Positions 43,969 to 53,415 of a stretch of 64,000 bases of DNA are shown one piece after another. The stretch is taken from NCBI RefSeq assembly GCF_009712425.2, contig NZ_VCJR02000001.1:558001-622000 (forward strand), read 5' to 3'. The translations under genes and the position numbers were made by a program. The stretch's first letter is position 1; every line of letters starts with the position of its first letter. Under the pieces are notes generated by a model that was given only the letters and a program-made list of their open reading frames with translations, searched no databases and was not told where the DNA came from. Source of the stretch: Aquisalinus luteolus (GTDB taxonomy: Bacteria; Pseudomonadota; Alphaproteobacteria; Caulobacterales; Parvularculaceae).

Positions 43969-45540
43969 ATGTCTCTTGAAATAATCGATCTCATTATCGT
44001 TGCCGGCTATGCGCTGGCGCTGATCGGCATCGCCACATGGGTCTCGCGCGAGAAGGCAGGCCACGAGAAGAATACCGAGGACTACTTCCTCGCGGGCAAG
44101 GCGCTGCCGTGGTGGGCGATCGGCGCCTCGCTGATCGCGGCGAACATTTCTGCCGAGCAGATCATCGGCATGTCGGGCTCCGGCTTTGCCATCGGCATGG
44201 CCATCGCCTCCTATGAGTGGATGGCGGCGATCACGCTGATCATCGTGGGCAAGTTCTTCCTGCCGATCTTCCTCAAGCGCGGCATCTATACCATGCCGCA
44301 ATTCCTGGAGAGCCGGTTCGGGTCCTCGGTCAAATATGTCATGTCGGTGTTCTGGCTCGTCCTCTACACGGTGGTGAACCTGACGACGGTGCTGTGGCTG
44401 GGCGCGACGGCGATCAACACGCTGACGGATCTGTCGATGTTCAACGGCATGCTGGCACTCGCTGCGTTCGCCGCAGCGTACTCCATCTATGGCGGGCTGA
44501 AAGCCGTGGCGCTGACCGACATCATCCAGGTCGTGCTGCTGATCTTCGGCGGCGCGCTGATCACCTGGATCGTGCTCGGCGAGCTGGGCGGGGATGCCGG
44601 CGCCATTGCCGGCTTCAACACGCTGGTCACCGACCTGCCGGAACGCTTCGACATGATCATCGATCGCGAGACACGGCCCGAGGACTTCCAGAACCTGCCG
44701 GGCATCGGCGTGCTGATCGGCGGCATGTGGATCATGAACCTGTCCTACTGGGGCTTCAACCAGTACATCATCCAGCGCGCCCTCGGCGCCAGGGACATCA
44801 AGGAAGCCCAGCGCGGCGTCCTGTTCGCGGCCTTCCTGAAGCTGATCGTGCCGTTCATCGTCGTCATTCCGGGTATCGCCGCCGTCATGCTGGCGCCGGA
44901 TATCGGCAAGCCTGACCAGGCCTATCCGACCATGATGACCTATGCCCCTGTCGGCATTCGCGGGCTGATCTTCGCGGCGCTGGTCGCGGCAATAGTCTCA
45001 TCCGTCGGCTCGATGATGAACTCGATCTCGACGATCTTTACCATGGACCTCTACAAGCCGCTGCTGGCGAAAGATGCACCGGAGAAGCGCCTCGTGATGA
45101 TCGGGCGGATCGCGTCTTTCACCGCGCTCGTCATCGCTGTGTTCCTCGCCCAGCCGCTGCTTGGTGCATCGGGCCAGGTGTTCCAGAACATCCAGAACTG
45201 GACCGGCTTCGTGACGCCGGGCGTGTGTGCGATCTTCTTCCTTGGCATGTTCTGGAAGCGGGCAACGGAGATCGGCGGCCTTGCAGCCGTAATCGCCTCG
45301 GGCGTCCTGTCCTTCGCCTGGCCGATGATGTTCCCCGACATGCCGTTCATGAACCGCGTCGGCTTTGTCTTCCTGTTGTGCCTCGGCCTCGGCATGCTGG
45401 TGTCCTACCTGCAGAAGCCGGATGGCGAGGACAAGGTGGTGCGCCTCGGCGACATCTCCTTCAAGACCGGCCCCGGCTTCAATATCGGCGCCGTCATCGT
45501 GACGATCATCCTGATCGTGCTATACGCCGTGTGGTGGTAA
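43969..45540 (+). CDS. Sodium/sugar symporter (SSS family, SGLT-like)
   Basis: The protein has 523 residues with about 13-14 helices of the LeuT-fold sodium:solute symporter family. EDYFLAGKALPWWAIGASLIAANISAEQIIGMSGSGF (about 38-74) is the typical N-terminal sodium/substrate region, and YSIYGGLKAVALTDIIQ lies in the fifth-sixth helix region. It imports a sugar with Na+. Next to aldose 1-epimerase and a GH13 glucosidase, so the substrate is probably a hexose or its oligomer. GGGAGGGC precedes the ATG. Confidence 0.93.
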   Translation: MSLEIIDLIIVAGYALALIGIATWVSREKAGHEKNTEDYFLAGKALPWWAIGASLIAANISAEQIIGMSGSGFAIGMAIASYEWMAAITLIIVGKFFLPIFLKRGIYTMPQFLESRFGSSVKYVMSVFWLVLYTVVNLTTVLWLGATAINTLTDLSMFNGMLALAAFAAAYSIYGGLKAVALTDIIQVVLLIFGGALITWIVLGELGGDAGAIAGFNTLVTDLPERFDMIIDRETRPEDFQNLPGIGVLIGGMWIMNLSYWGFNQYIIQRALGARDIKEAQRGVLFAAFLKLIVPFIVVIPGIAAVMLAPDIGKPDQAYPTMMTYAPVGIRGLIFAALVAAIVSSVGSMMNSISTIFTMDLYKPLLAKDAPEKRLVMIGRIASFTALVIAVFLAQPLLGASGQVFQNIQNWTGFVTPGVCAIFFLGMFWKRATEIGGLAAVIASGVLSFAWPMMFPDMPFMNRVGFVFLLCLGLGMLVSYLQKPDGEDKVVRLGDISFKTGPGFNIGAVIVTIILIVLYAVWW

Positions 45541-45613
45541 GCATTGAAAAGGCGGGCGGCGCACCAGTGTCGCCCGTGATTTTCACCAGAACCGGGCAGG
45601 AGATTTCCGTTAT

Positions 45614-46708
45614 ATGGTAGATGAAACGACGTCCGCTTCGGCAAAGTCAGTGATCGTCGAGCCGTTCGGCGAGACTGAGGGCAGGGAGGTTTTCCTCTAT
45701 ACCCTGACCAACAAGACGGGGATGATGGCGAAGATCACCAATTATGGTGGCATCCTGACCCATCTCTATGCGCCCGACGCCAAGGGCAGGTTCGAGGATG
45801 TCGTTCTAGGCTATGACAATCTGCAGGATTACATCGACCACTCGCCTTATTTCGGCGCGCTGATCGGGCGCTATGGCAACCGCATCGGCGGGGCCAGCTT
45901 TACGCTGAACGGGCAGACCTATGAGCTGGTCAAAAGTCAGGGCGAGAACACGCTGCATGGCGGTAATACCGGTTTTCATGGCATCGTCTGGGATGCTGTC
46001 CCGTTCGTTGCCGAGAACGGTCAGGGCCTGACCCTGACCCATATCAGTCCCGACGGGGATGAAGGCTTCCCGGGTACGCTGAGCGTGACTGTCACCTATT
46101 TCCTGTCGGACAATGACGAGTTGTCGATCGATTACAAGGCGACAACTGACAAGGCGACGCCCGTCGCCCTGACCCAGCACGCATATTTCAACCTGTCAGG
46201 TGATCTCGGATCGGAGATCACGGGTCACCTGCTAAGGCTGGAGGCTGACCGCTATACCCCGACCGATGACAGGCAAATCCCCACGGGCGACCTGGCATCC
46301 GTGAAGGATACGCCCTTCGATTTCCGCCATATGCGCCCGATTGGCGAGGAAATCGATGCCGATGGCGAGCAGCTCTCCTATGGCGGTGGCTACGACCACA
46401 ATTTCGTCCTGAACCGGAAGGGTAGAGGTCTGGAACTGGCTGCAGTGGTGGAAGAGCCGACATCCGGACGGCGGATGGAAGTGCTGACGACAGAGCCGGG
46501 CGTGCAGTTCTACTCCGGCAATTTCCTCGATGACAGCTATCGCGGTAAGGGCGTTGTGTTCGGCAAGCGGACCGGCTTCTGCCTCGAGACCCAGCATTTT
46601 CCGGATTCACCGAACAAGCCGGATTTCCCCTCGACGACCCTGAAGCGCGGCGAGACGCTGCGTTCGCAGACGATCTACCGTTTCGGCGTTATCAAGAAGC
46701 ATCGATAG
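45614..46708 (+). CDS. galM: Aldose 1-epimerase
   Basis: The protein has 364 residues of the galactose mutarotase family. GRYGNRIGGASF (86-97), H115 in LHGG, the catalytic H189 in TQHAYFNLSG and the base E325 in CLETQHFPDSPN are the family signatures. It interconverts alpha and beta anomers so that imported sugar can enter Glk and the Entner-Doudoroff path. It follows the symporter by 73 bp and is likely co-transcribed. CAGGAG is 10 nt before the ATG. Confidence 0.93.
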   Translation: MVDETTSASAKSVIVEPFGETEGREVFLYTLTNKTGMMAKITNYGGILTHLYAPDAKGRFEDVVLGYDNLQDYIDHSPYFGALIGRYGNRIGGASFTLNGQTYELVKSQGENTLHGGNTGFHGIVWDAVPFVAENGQGLTLTHISPDGDEGFPGTLSVTVTYFLSDNDELSIDYKATTDKATPVALTQHAYFNLSGDLGSEITGHLLRLEADRYTPTDDRQIPTGDLASVKDTPFDFRHMRPIGEEIDADGEQLSYGGGYDHNFVLNRKGRGLELAAVVEEPTSGRRMEVLTTEPGVQFYSGNFLDDSYRGKGVVFGKRTGFCLETQHFPDSPNKPDFPSTTLKRGETLRSQTIYRFGVIKKHR

Positions 46709-46740
46709 CAGGCCATGGGCATAATGGCCGCGCTAATGCA

Positions 46741-48360
46741 TCAGCTGCGACGTGCGATGTACCCGGCTGCCGGAGGCAATTTTTCTGGCGGGGAGATGTC
46801 GTTGACAATATTGACGGCGATGTCGATCGACCAGCTTGGGGCCGCCTGCCATTCGACCATACTGGATGAGGGGTTGAAGACGCACAGCCTGTCATCCCCC
46901 TTATCGGTGCTGCGAATGAAGGCAACGATGTCGGACGGGGTCTCCAGGAACCGGATCGACCCGTGATGCAGGGCCGGGGATGACTTGCGCCTCGCTATGA
47001 GCTGCCGGGTGAAGTTCAGCATGGAATCCTGATCGGTGTCCTGCTCATTGACAGCACACGGAATATGGGCTGGATCAACGGGCAGCCAAGGCTCGGCTGT
47101 CGAGAAGCCAGCGTGGAGCTTGGCGCTGTCCCACGGCACCGGCGTGCGGGCGCCATCGCGGCCCAGCGTTTCCGGCCAGTTGATGATCGCTTCTGGGTCT
47201 TGCAGCCGTTCAAAGGGGACGTCAGCCTGTACAAGACCCAGCTCCTCACCCTGATACAGGAAAGCATTGCCACGCAGGCTCATGAGAAGAAGCATGGCAA
47301 ACCGGGTGTAATTCTCTACCGGGACTGTACCGGCCCAGCGTGAGACAGCACGTGGTGCATCATGGTTAGAGAATGCCCAGGACGGCCAGCCATCGCTCTC
47401 TCGCCACTCTATTGTCTTGGTGCGAACAAGATCTGCACTCAGTGTTTTTGCATAGAGATATTCGAAACTGTAGGCAGAGTTGAGGCGAGCCGCCCCTTCC
47501 GTATACATCTTCATCTCGGCGAGAGATTCATCGCCGGCGATCTCGGCGACGGTGAAAATGCCGTCATACAGATCCGTCAGCTCACGTATGCGCTCGAGGA
47601 AACCGGTAATTTCCGGGCGTGACTTGGAAAAGACATGATCCTGAAAGTCGAATGGCCGGGTCGGCGGACGGTGAAAGACACGAGCGGGCGGGTTATCCCG
47701 TAATTGCTGGTCATGCATACCGAAATTCAGGGCATCCAGTCTGAAGCCATCAACGCCGCGGTCCAGCCAGAAGCGGGCAACGTCCAGAAGCGCATCCTGT
47801 ACTACCGGATTATGCAGGTTCAGGTCAGGTTGGGATTTCAGGAAATTATGCAGGTAATATTGCCGCCGTCTCGCATCCCACTCCCAGGAAGCGCCACCGA
47901 AAACCGATTGCCAGTTGTTGGGCGGCGAACCATCAGGCCTGGGATCAGCCCAGACATACCAGTCCGCCTTGTCGTTTTCGCGCGACTGCCGACTTTCCCT
48001 GAACCAGTCATGTTGATCGGACGTATGCGAATAAACCTGGTCGATGATGATTTTCAGACCAAGGCCATGGGCCTTTTCGACGAGCTCGTCAAAATCGGCG
48101 AGGGTGCCGAACATCGGATCTACATCACGATAATCTGCGACGTCATAACCGAAATCATCCATGGGTGAGGTGAAGAAGGGCGATAGCCAAATGCCATCTA
48201 CGCCAAGTGACGCGATATAGTCGAGCTTCTCGATGCACCCCCGCAAGTCACCGATACCGTCCCCGGTCGTGTCGAGATAGCTGCGAGGATAGATTTGATA
48301 GATGACCGCACCGCGCCACCAGATATCGGTCTTATCGACGGAAGTATCAGAAATATCCAT
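46741..48360 (-). CDS. GH13 alpha-glucosidase (alpha-amylase family), cytoplasmic
   Basis: The protein has 539 residues. WWRGAVIYQIYPRSYLDTTGDGIGDL starts the barrel. IIIDQVYSHTS is the first conserved region, GFRLDALNF holds nucleophile D209, VAEI the acid/base E273, and SNHDAPR (331-337) the transition-state His-Asp. The pattern DGFRLDALNF with a Gln-rich loop fits the oligo-1,6-/alpha-1,4-glucosidase subfamilies (GH13_23-like). No signal peptide is seen, so it works inside the cell on imported malto-oligosaccharides. Convergent with galM. Confidence 0.93.
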   Translation of the reverse strand: MDISDTSVDKTDIWWRGAVIYQIYPRSYLDTTGDGIGDLRGCIEKLDYIASLGVDGIWLSPFFTSPMDDFGYDVADYRDVDPMFGTLADFDELVEKAHGLGLKIIIDQVYSHTSDQHDWFRESRQSRENDKADWYVWADPRPDGSPPNNWQSVFGGASWEWDARRRQYYLHNFLKSQPDLNLHNPVVQDALLDVARFWLDRGVDGFRLDALNFGMHDQQLRDNPPARVFHRPPTRPFDFQDHVFSKSRPEITGFLERIRELTDLYDGIFTVAEIAGDESLAEMKMYTEGAARLNSAYSFEYLYAKTLSADLVRTKTIEWRESDGWPSWAFSNHDAPRAVSRWAGTVPVENYTRFAMLLLMSLRGNAFLYQGEELGLVQADVPFERLQDPEAIINWPETLGRDGARTPVPWDSAKLHAGFSTAEPWLPVDPAHIPCAVNEQDTDQDSMLNFTRQLIARRKSSPALHHGSIRFLETPSDIVAFIRSTDKGDDRLCVFNPSSSMVEWQAAPSWSIDIAVNIVNDISPPEKLPPAAGYIARRS

Positions 48361-48561
48361 GATCGGTCGGTTCTCCTCAGGCTCTGAGTCTTACATCCAA
48401 GCGAGGGCGTCGTCACGCAATAGCTCGCGATGCCTCCAAAACAGCTCACTATATGCAGTCTAGTAGATGCGCTGTCAGCCTCGTAATGCGTGCGGGATTA
48501 GCGTAGGCTGTCCATCAAGTTTCTGTATGCTCTCAAGCGGGTTAAAAGGGAGAGGGGCACC

Positions 48562-49335
48562 ATGCAGTATAGGGAGTTTCCACCATCAGATGAATTGTCG
48601 GATTGGGTGGAGAATCGCTGGGTGTTTGAGATTGACGAGGAAGTGCAGGCGCTCGAGCATGTTATAGTTCCTGACGGGACGATTTCCCTGTCCTGTGCAA
48701 TCCTGCCTGGCATGCCGCCAATGCTCGCCATTGTCGGGCCGTCCGTGCTGGCCTATCGTCGGCCGGTAATGCCGGGGGCTGTCTATTGTGGGCTGCGGCT
48801 ACGCGCAGGTGTTGCCGGCAGTATGTTGCGGCGAAACATCCGCACACTGGCAGGCCAGATCCTGCCGATGGCCGAGGCGTTTCCTGATCTATCCGAAGCC
48901 TTGGGCGCAGAACTGAAATACGGCCTTTCAGCCGACGATGGGCTGGATCTGCTTGGTCAGGTCGTGGCGAGGCTGATGCACCAGGCAGATCCTATTGATG
49001 CCCCGGTGCGTGACTATTGCGACCATATCGTCGCGGAACAGGGCGATGTTGTCCTGAAAACCCTTGCAGAGGCAGCGCCCCTTGGCGAACGTCAGTTGCG
49101 GCGCCGGTTCCTGTATCAGGTCGGATTGACAGCCAAGGAGTTTTCACGGCTGCGCCGCGTGCGCCATGCCTGTGCCTGCATTGTGCTGGGTAAAGGTACG
49201 CCAGCTTCGGCTTCTGGGCAGAGCGGCTTCTCCGACCAGTCGCATATGAGCCGGGAATTCCGACATGTTTTCGGATCGTCCCAGCGTCTAGTGACTGATT
49301 ATCTGAGCAGCATTCGTCATCTGGGCCTTGCCTGA
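48562..49335 (+). CDS. AraC family transcriptional regulator
   Basis: The protein has 257 residues. Residues 1-130 are a DUF6597-like N-terminal domain, beginning MQYREFPPSDELSDWVENRWVF. Residues about 150-250 are the double helix-turn-helix: TLAEAAPLGERQLRRRFLYQVGLTAKEFSRLRRVRHA in the first, and SGFSDQSHMSREFRHVFGSS in the second. AAGGGAGAGGGG precedes the ATG. It is divergent from the GH13 gene (201 bp gap) and may regulate it or the sugar genes. The ligand is unknown. Confidence 0.9.
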   Translation: MQYREFPPSDELSDWVENRWVFEIDEEVQALEHVIVPDGTISLSCAILPGMPPMLAIVGPSVLAYRRPVMPGAVYCGLRLRAGVAGSMLRRNIRTLAGQILPMAEAFPDLSEALGAELKYGLSADDGLDLLGQVVARLMHQADPIDAPVRDYCDHIVAEQGDVVLKTLAEAAPLGERQLRRRFLYQVGLTAKEFSRLRRVRHACACIVLGKGTPASASGQSGFSDQSHMSREFRHVFGSSQRLVTDYLSSIRHLGLA

Positions 49336-49408
49336 TGTCCGTTTTGTTCAAGACGGAACCGCTGTGGCTTCTTATGTTGTAAGAACAGATTGGTACAAGG
49401 AGAGATCG

Positions 49409-49960
49409 ATGAAGAGAGTTTTTACATCTCTGATGGCCGGCGGGATGGCCCTTGCCCTGTCCTGTGGGTTAGCGACGGCGCAGGAAAGCCCGCTCAGCGT
49501 GATGTGGGGCGAGTGGGAGGGGGCGGCGAATGGTGTTGGCCCTGATCGCCAGCCATTCACACTGACGCAGACAGAGCGTGTCGGCCCTATGCTGGACGGC
49601 GAGATCACCGTCGTCGAGGGCAGGGGATATGACGATGATGGTACAGTGTCGTTCAATGCTTTTGGTATCATCTCCCTGAACAGCCAGACCGGCGACTATG
49701 AAATGCGCAGCTATATGGATGGCCGGTCGGGCACCTATCCCTTTCGCCTTACAGACGATGGGTATGTCTGGGAAATCCCGGCAGGTCCCGAAGCTATCGT
49801 ACGCTACACTGCCGTTATCGATGAAACGAGCTGGGTAGAGGTCGGGCAGTACATTGCCGAAGGGAACCCGCCAATAGAAGTCTTCCGCATGGAACTGACG
49901 CGGCGAGGCGATACCGACTGGCCATCGGCTGGCTATCTCCTTCCCTCTGCTGGGGAATGA
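49409..49960 (+). CDS. Secreted hypothetical protein, DUF1579-like beta-barrel
   Basis: The protein has 183 residues with a clear signal peptide (about 1-24, ending GLATA-Q). The body, with WGEWEGAANGVGPDRQPFTLTQTERVGPMLDGEI and later GIISLNSQTGDYEMRSYMDGRSGTYPFRL, looks like the calycin/lipocalin-like DUF1579 type of small antiparallel barrel, but the match is by eye. No catalytic motif was recognised. The ATG after AAGGAGAG is chosen; an upstream ATG would add a non-signal extension overlapping the regulator gene end. Confidence 0.7.
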   Translation: MKRVFTSLMAGGMALALSCGLATAQESPLSVMWGEWEGAANGVGPDRQPFTLTQTERVGPMLDGEITVVEGRGYDDDGTVSFNAFGIISLNSQTGDYEMRSYMDGRSGTYPFRLTDDGYVWEIPAGPEAIVRYTAVIDETSWVEVGQYIAEGNPPIEVFRMELTRRGDTDWPSAGYLLPSAGE

Positions 49961-49962
49961 GA

Positions 49963-49996
49963 AAAAGCCGGATACAGAAATCTGTACCCGGCTTTT
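49963..49996. terminator. Bidirectional intrinsic terminator
   Basis: AAAAGCCGG (49963-49971) pairs with CCGGCTTTT (49988-49996); an inner TACAG/CTGTA pairs too, with one A-C mismatch and loop AAAT. The flanking A- and T-runs serve both the secreted-protein gene and the converging TraB-family gene. Confidence 0.9.
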
Positions 49997-50019
49997 CTCT
50001 TGCCTCGTTCGTTGGTGAT

Positions 50020-50880
50020 CTATTGAATGCGTTCGACCTTTATGCCCTCTGCCTCGAGCAGGGCGGGGACACCATCGTCGCCGATCAGGTGGCCGGCGCC
50101 AACGATGATCACGGCTTCCTCATCACCTTCCATCAGCGTCCTGATTTCCTCGACCCAGGCTTTATTGCGCTTGACGATGAGCGTCTGATAGACCTCGTCG
50201 CTTACGTCAGCCATGGAATCGTTCACGATCTCGTCGAGGGTTTGGACGTCACCACTGCGCCAGGCATTAGCCATGTTTGTCATGACCTCGGGGCCTTCCT
50301 CGATCTGCTCGACAACCGTCACGAGCAGTTTTGCCTGCACGTCGTCCGGCATGTCGGCGAAAAACCTGATCTGCTGTTCCGCCGTTTCAAAGTAGCGCTC
50401 TTTCTCGTCATCGGTCTGCGCCATCATGATGGTCTCGACACCGCTCGCGGGATCGAAACCTGCAGCCTGCACCGAGACGACTGACAGTGTCAGATAAGCC
50501 AGCCACGGGCGGTAAGGCTCAAGCGTTGCCGGTGACATGCCATAGGAAGTGACTGCCGCATCAAACGCTGTCTTTTGCTCTTCCGTCAGGTAGGAGGATA
50601 AAGTCTTGCCTTCAGGGGCCGTGCCATATTGCAGGGCGAGGGTCTGCATCAGGGCTTGCGCCTCGGCATCCATCGCAAGCTCGTAATAATAATAGTCAGC
50701 CAGCGAAAGGGCCTTGTCGAGGGCTTCGGTCTGCCATGGCGCACCTTTATCCAGCAGGTGGATCGATCCGAACAGGTAGATCTCGCTGTCCTCGTCGCTT
50801 GCCTTCCACATTGCTGGCTCTGCTGCGGCGTGGCCGATCGCCAGCAGCGATGCCCCCAGTCCGATCAGAAATTTGCGCAT
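50020..50880 (-). CDS. TraB/GumN family protein, secreted
   Basis: The protein has 286 residues with a signal peptide (about 1-20, GHAAA-E). YLFGSIHLLDKG (about 36-47) and the C-terminal AVIIVGAGHLIGDDGVPALLEAEG are the paired GxxH motifs of the TraB/GumN/TIKI family, which are metal-dependent proteases in the animal TIKI members. Function in bacteria is uncertain. The ATG at 50880 follows AGGGAAGG; an upstream one has no good ribosome site. It lies 51 bp downstream of the GH2 gene and may be in the same transcript. Confidence 0.85.
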   Translation of the reverse strand: MRKFLIGLGASLLAIGHAAAEPAMWKASDEDSEIYLFGSIHLLDKGAPWQTEALDKALSLADYYYYELAMDAEAQALMQTLALQYGTAPEGKTLSSYLTEEQKTAFDAAVTSYGMSPATLEPYRPWLAYLTLSVVSVQAAGFDPASGVETIMMAQTDDEKERYFETAEQQIRFFADMPDDVQAKLLVTVVEQIEEGPEVMTNMANAWRSGDVQTLDEIVNDSMADVSDEVYQTLIVKRNKAWVEEIRTLMEGDEEAVIIVGAGHLIGDDGVPALLEAEGIKVERIQ

Positions 50881-50931
50881 GATATCCTTCCCTAGACGTC
50901 GTCTGGCGTTCACCTGGATATAAGCAGTGTT

Positions 50932-52818
50932 CTATTCTTCGCCAGCCGGCGTCGCTGTTTGCATGTTGCGATAGAAGTCAGACAGCACGTAAAATGCCTG
51001 TTTGCGCTGACCGGTCTCTGAAATCAGCCCCTTGCGGTTCCAGCCCTGCTGGTAGACGGGATGCTGGCGGCGGGGGGAGCGGAAATCCTTCAGGATCCAC
51101 GGGGACATGCCCTTGAGATGCGGGATCTTCTCGCTCATCGCCAGCGTTGCGCGATAATAGTCCGCCTGAAAACTTTCCGAGAACTTGCGGCGGATTTCCT
51201 CATCGGCGAACCCGGCAAGCGCGCCGGCACCCAGTTCGGAAAAGATCATTGGTTTGTCGTGGCGCGATTCCCAGATGATATCATCGACACCGTCGAGGGC
51301 AGGACCACCATACCAGCCATTATAGGTATTGACCGCAAGGATATCGAGATTATCCGCTAGCGGATCGTCGATCCATGTTCTCATCGTGCCGTTGCGGGTT
51401 TCGCTTGTCGTGAGCAGGGCGGCGCTGACAAGGCGGCTGTCATCGCGCGTTCGCACATCGTCGATCAGCGTGCCAAGGAACCGGTTGCGGTCATCGCCGA
51501 CGGGTGTTTCATTGGCGACACTCCATATGATGATGGAAGCGCGGTTCATGTCGCGTGTCATGTTTTCGGCCAGCATGGTGCGCGCCTCGGCGAGCGTGTC
51601 CGGATTGTCCCAGTCGATCAGCCAGTAGACGGGGATCTCGCTCCACACGAGCAGGCCCATCTCGTCTGCAAGACGTGTCGTCAGTTCCGAATGGGGATAA
51701 TGCGCGAGCCGCACGAAATTGCCGTTCAGCCCGTCTTTTATCTCGGATAGTAGCGCCCGGATGGCCGGTTCCGTCATGATCCGGCCCGGATCGGCGCCCA
51801 GCTCCTCTTCATGCATGCTGATGCCACGCAGATAGATCGGCTCGCCATTCAGCAGGATATCCGTGCCGCTTGCTTCTATGGTGCGAAAGCCTATGCGCTC
51901 GGGCAGGGTATCGTTTCCGGCAGTGAAGGCAACATCGTACAGCGCGGGGCTCTCAGGTGACCAGAGCGACAAATCCTCAGGCGCAGGTGTGCTGCCCTGC
52001 CATACGCCATTGCGGTCGGTGCGGCCATCCAGTGTCAGGCCGAGGGCGTCGATAGTGACGCTGACATCCCGCCCGCCGGCGCGCGGGCCGTCGAGGGCAA
52101 TCTCTGCCATGATGCTTCCATCCTTGCCGAGCCAGGCGCGGGCCTCGTCGATGAAAGTCTCCGGTGTATAGATCAGGCGCACGGGGCGGGTCAGGCCGCC
52201 ATAGGTTTCCCAGTCCGTCACCGGGGGCGGCACTGTCTGGTCGGTGCGCTGGGCATCGACGCCGACGACCAGCAGGTTCTCGCCATCCTGCAACAGGTCC
52301 GTCACTTCAAAGGCGAAGGGGGTGAAGCCGCCGTCATGACGTCCGACAAGCTCGCCATTGAAATAGACATGGGCAGTGTAATTGGCCGCGCCGAATCGCA
52401 GGAAGGCGCGCTGGCCACTTTCCGGCGAGGCATCGAATTCGCGGGCATACCACATCAGCCCGTCATAATGGCGCAGTTCCGGCGCATGGTTGACCCACGA
52501 ACCTGGCAGGGTGACGATCTTTTCCCGGCGCATGTCATATTCATAGCGGGCAGTCGGGTTCTCCCGGGTTACGCTTTCGACATCCGTGGTCTCATAGCGC
52601 CGGTGGCCAAGGCCCGGGCCATTGCCATGAAAGCTTTTCAGACCGTCGCGGTAGGGGTCGATGGAATAAGTCCAGGCGCCGGTCAGGTCTAGATGTTCGC
52701 GGCTGGCGGAGTTGGTCAGGACGATTTCGGGTCCGGGCGCGTCCTGACCGGTTGCCGTTGGCACCGTCAAGCCGCACAGAATGATAATTCCTGTTACAAC
52801 ATTGAATATTCTGCTCAT
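50932..52818 (-). CDS. Glycoside hydrolase family 2 enzyme, secreted
   Basis: The protein has 628 residues. It has a signal peptide (about 1-24, TATGQ), a jelly-roll sugar-binding domain (about 40-225), an Ig-like domain (about 225-315) and a TIM barrel (about 315-620). The GH2 acid/base E437 is in SVANETP, the nucleophile E528 is in IFSELGAGALAG, and RGISMHEE (331-338) is typical of the family. It resembles beta-glucuronidase/beta-galactosidase types; the sugar is not certain. Secretion and the next-door TonB receptor suggest a polysaccharide side-chain role. Confidence 0.92.
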   Translation of the reverse strand: MSRIFNVVTGIIILCGLTVPTATGQDAPGPEIVLTNSASREHLDLTGAWTYSIDPYRDGLKSFHGNGPGLGHRRYETTDVESVTRENPTARYEYDMRREKIVTLPGSWVNHAPELRHYDGLMWYAREFDASPESGQRAFLRFGAANYTAHVYFNGELVGRHDGGFTPFAFEVTDLLQDGENLLVVGVDAQRTDQTVPPPVTDWETYGGLTRPVRLIYTPETFIDEARAWLGKDGSIMAEIALDGPRAGGRDVSVTIDALGLTLDGRTDRNGVWQGSTPAPEDLSLWSPESPALYDVAFTAGNDTLPERIGFRTIEASGTDILLNGEPIYLRGISMHEEELGADPGRIMTEPAIRALLSEIKDGLNGNFVRLAHYPHSELTTRLADEMGLLVWSEIPVYWLIDWDNPDTLAEARTMLAENMTRDMNRASIIIWSVANETPVGDDRNRFLGTLIDDVRTRDDSRLVSAALLTTSETRNGTMRTWIDDPLADNLDILAVNTYNGWYGGPALDGVDDIIWESRHDKPMIFSELGAGALAGFADEEIRRKFSESFQADYYRATLAMSEKIPHLKGMSPWILKDFRSPRRQHPVYQQGWNRKGLISETGQRKQAFYVLSDFYRNMQTATPAGEE

Positions 52819-53140
52819 TACGACGCCCTTTCCACAATCATGCGGCCACCTTGGCCGTAGTCTTTCGGCTTAGTCAATGCATGACTTGCGGGAGACAGGG
52901 GGATTGCTACTCGCGAAGTCTATAGGCGTATATTGCACCGCACACAAACTTGTTTGGCCCAAGCCCTCGGGTGGAGGAGTAAATAAAATTGATATAAATA
53001 TCAGGGTATCACTCAATATATCACTGGTCCCTGTAAAACTCTGTTTGCAGATGATCGCACAGATGATGCTGCATGAATGCAACAATCCTGCAAATATGAC
53101 CGGAAGGGGTTGCAGGGGCATTGCGCACTCCTGCGAAGGC

Positions 53141-53154
53141 TGCTAACGCTAACA
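53141..53154. promoter_or_regulatory. Candidate LacI-family operator
   Basis: TGCTAACGCTAACA keeps 5 of 7 dyad pairs around a central CG, the layout of LacI-type sites. It is upstream of the TonB receptor. No LacI regulator is encoded in the window, so the regulator would lie elsewhere. Confidence 0.35.
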
Positions 53155-53253
53155 GAATAACAAGGGAGGGCTGCGTCCTTCGGCTTACCGTGACGGCCGT
53201 TCGCATCAACCTCCTGTAAGGGAAGTAAACGCTCAGCGCTTACCGCTCATATA

Positions 53254-53302
53254 CCACCGAAAGGTGGAATGTTTTCTTTTCTGCAAAAGCGATTTTGCAG
53301 AA
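53254..53302 (+). promoter_or_regulatory. Two leader hairpins with GNRA-type tetraloops
   Basis: CCACC-GAAA-GGTGG (53254-53267) and a 10-bp stem TTCTGCAAAA/TTTTGCAGAA around GCGA (53279-53302) lie about 115-160 nt before the receptor's GTG. Both loops are GNRA-like. They may form a structured 5' leader. Confidence 0.45.
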
Positions 53303-53415
53303 CGGGAAAGTATTGTGCCGATTTCCGAAAGTATTCGGGGTCGGATAGTGGCTCTGTATCTCTAGTGCCTCGGGGGCAGGTGAGATACCGGGAAGCAACA
53401 AAGGGAGGACTGAAA

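Larger units (their letters stand above)
52819..53415. other. 597-bp gap with candidate operator and leader structures for the TonB receptor
   Basis: No protein gene is supported here. From the left it contains the divergent GH2 promoter area, then an AT-rich stretch (52980-53040). TGCTAACGCTAACA at 53141-53154 resembles a LacI-family operator. AAGGGAGGGCTG at 53163 resembles the receptor's own ribosome site (AAGGGAGGACTG at 53401). Two tetraloop hairpins lie at 53254-53302. Confidence 0.6.
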
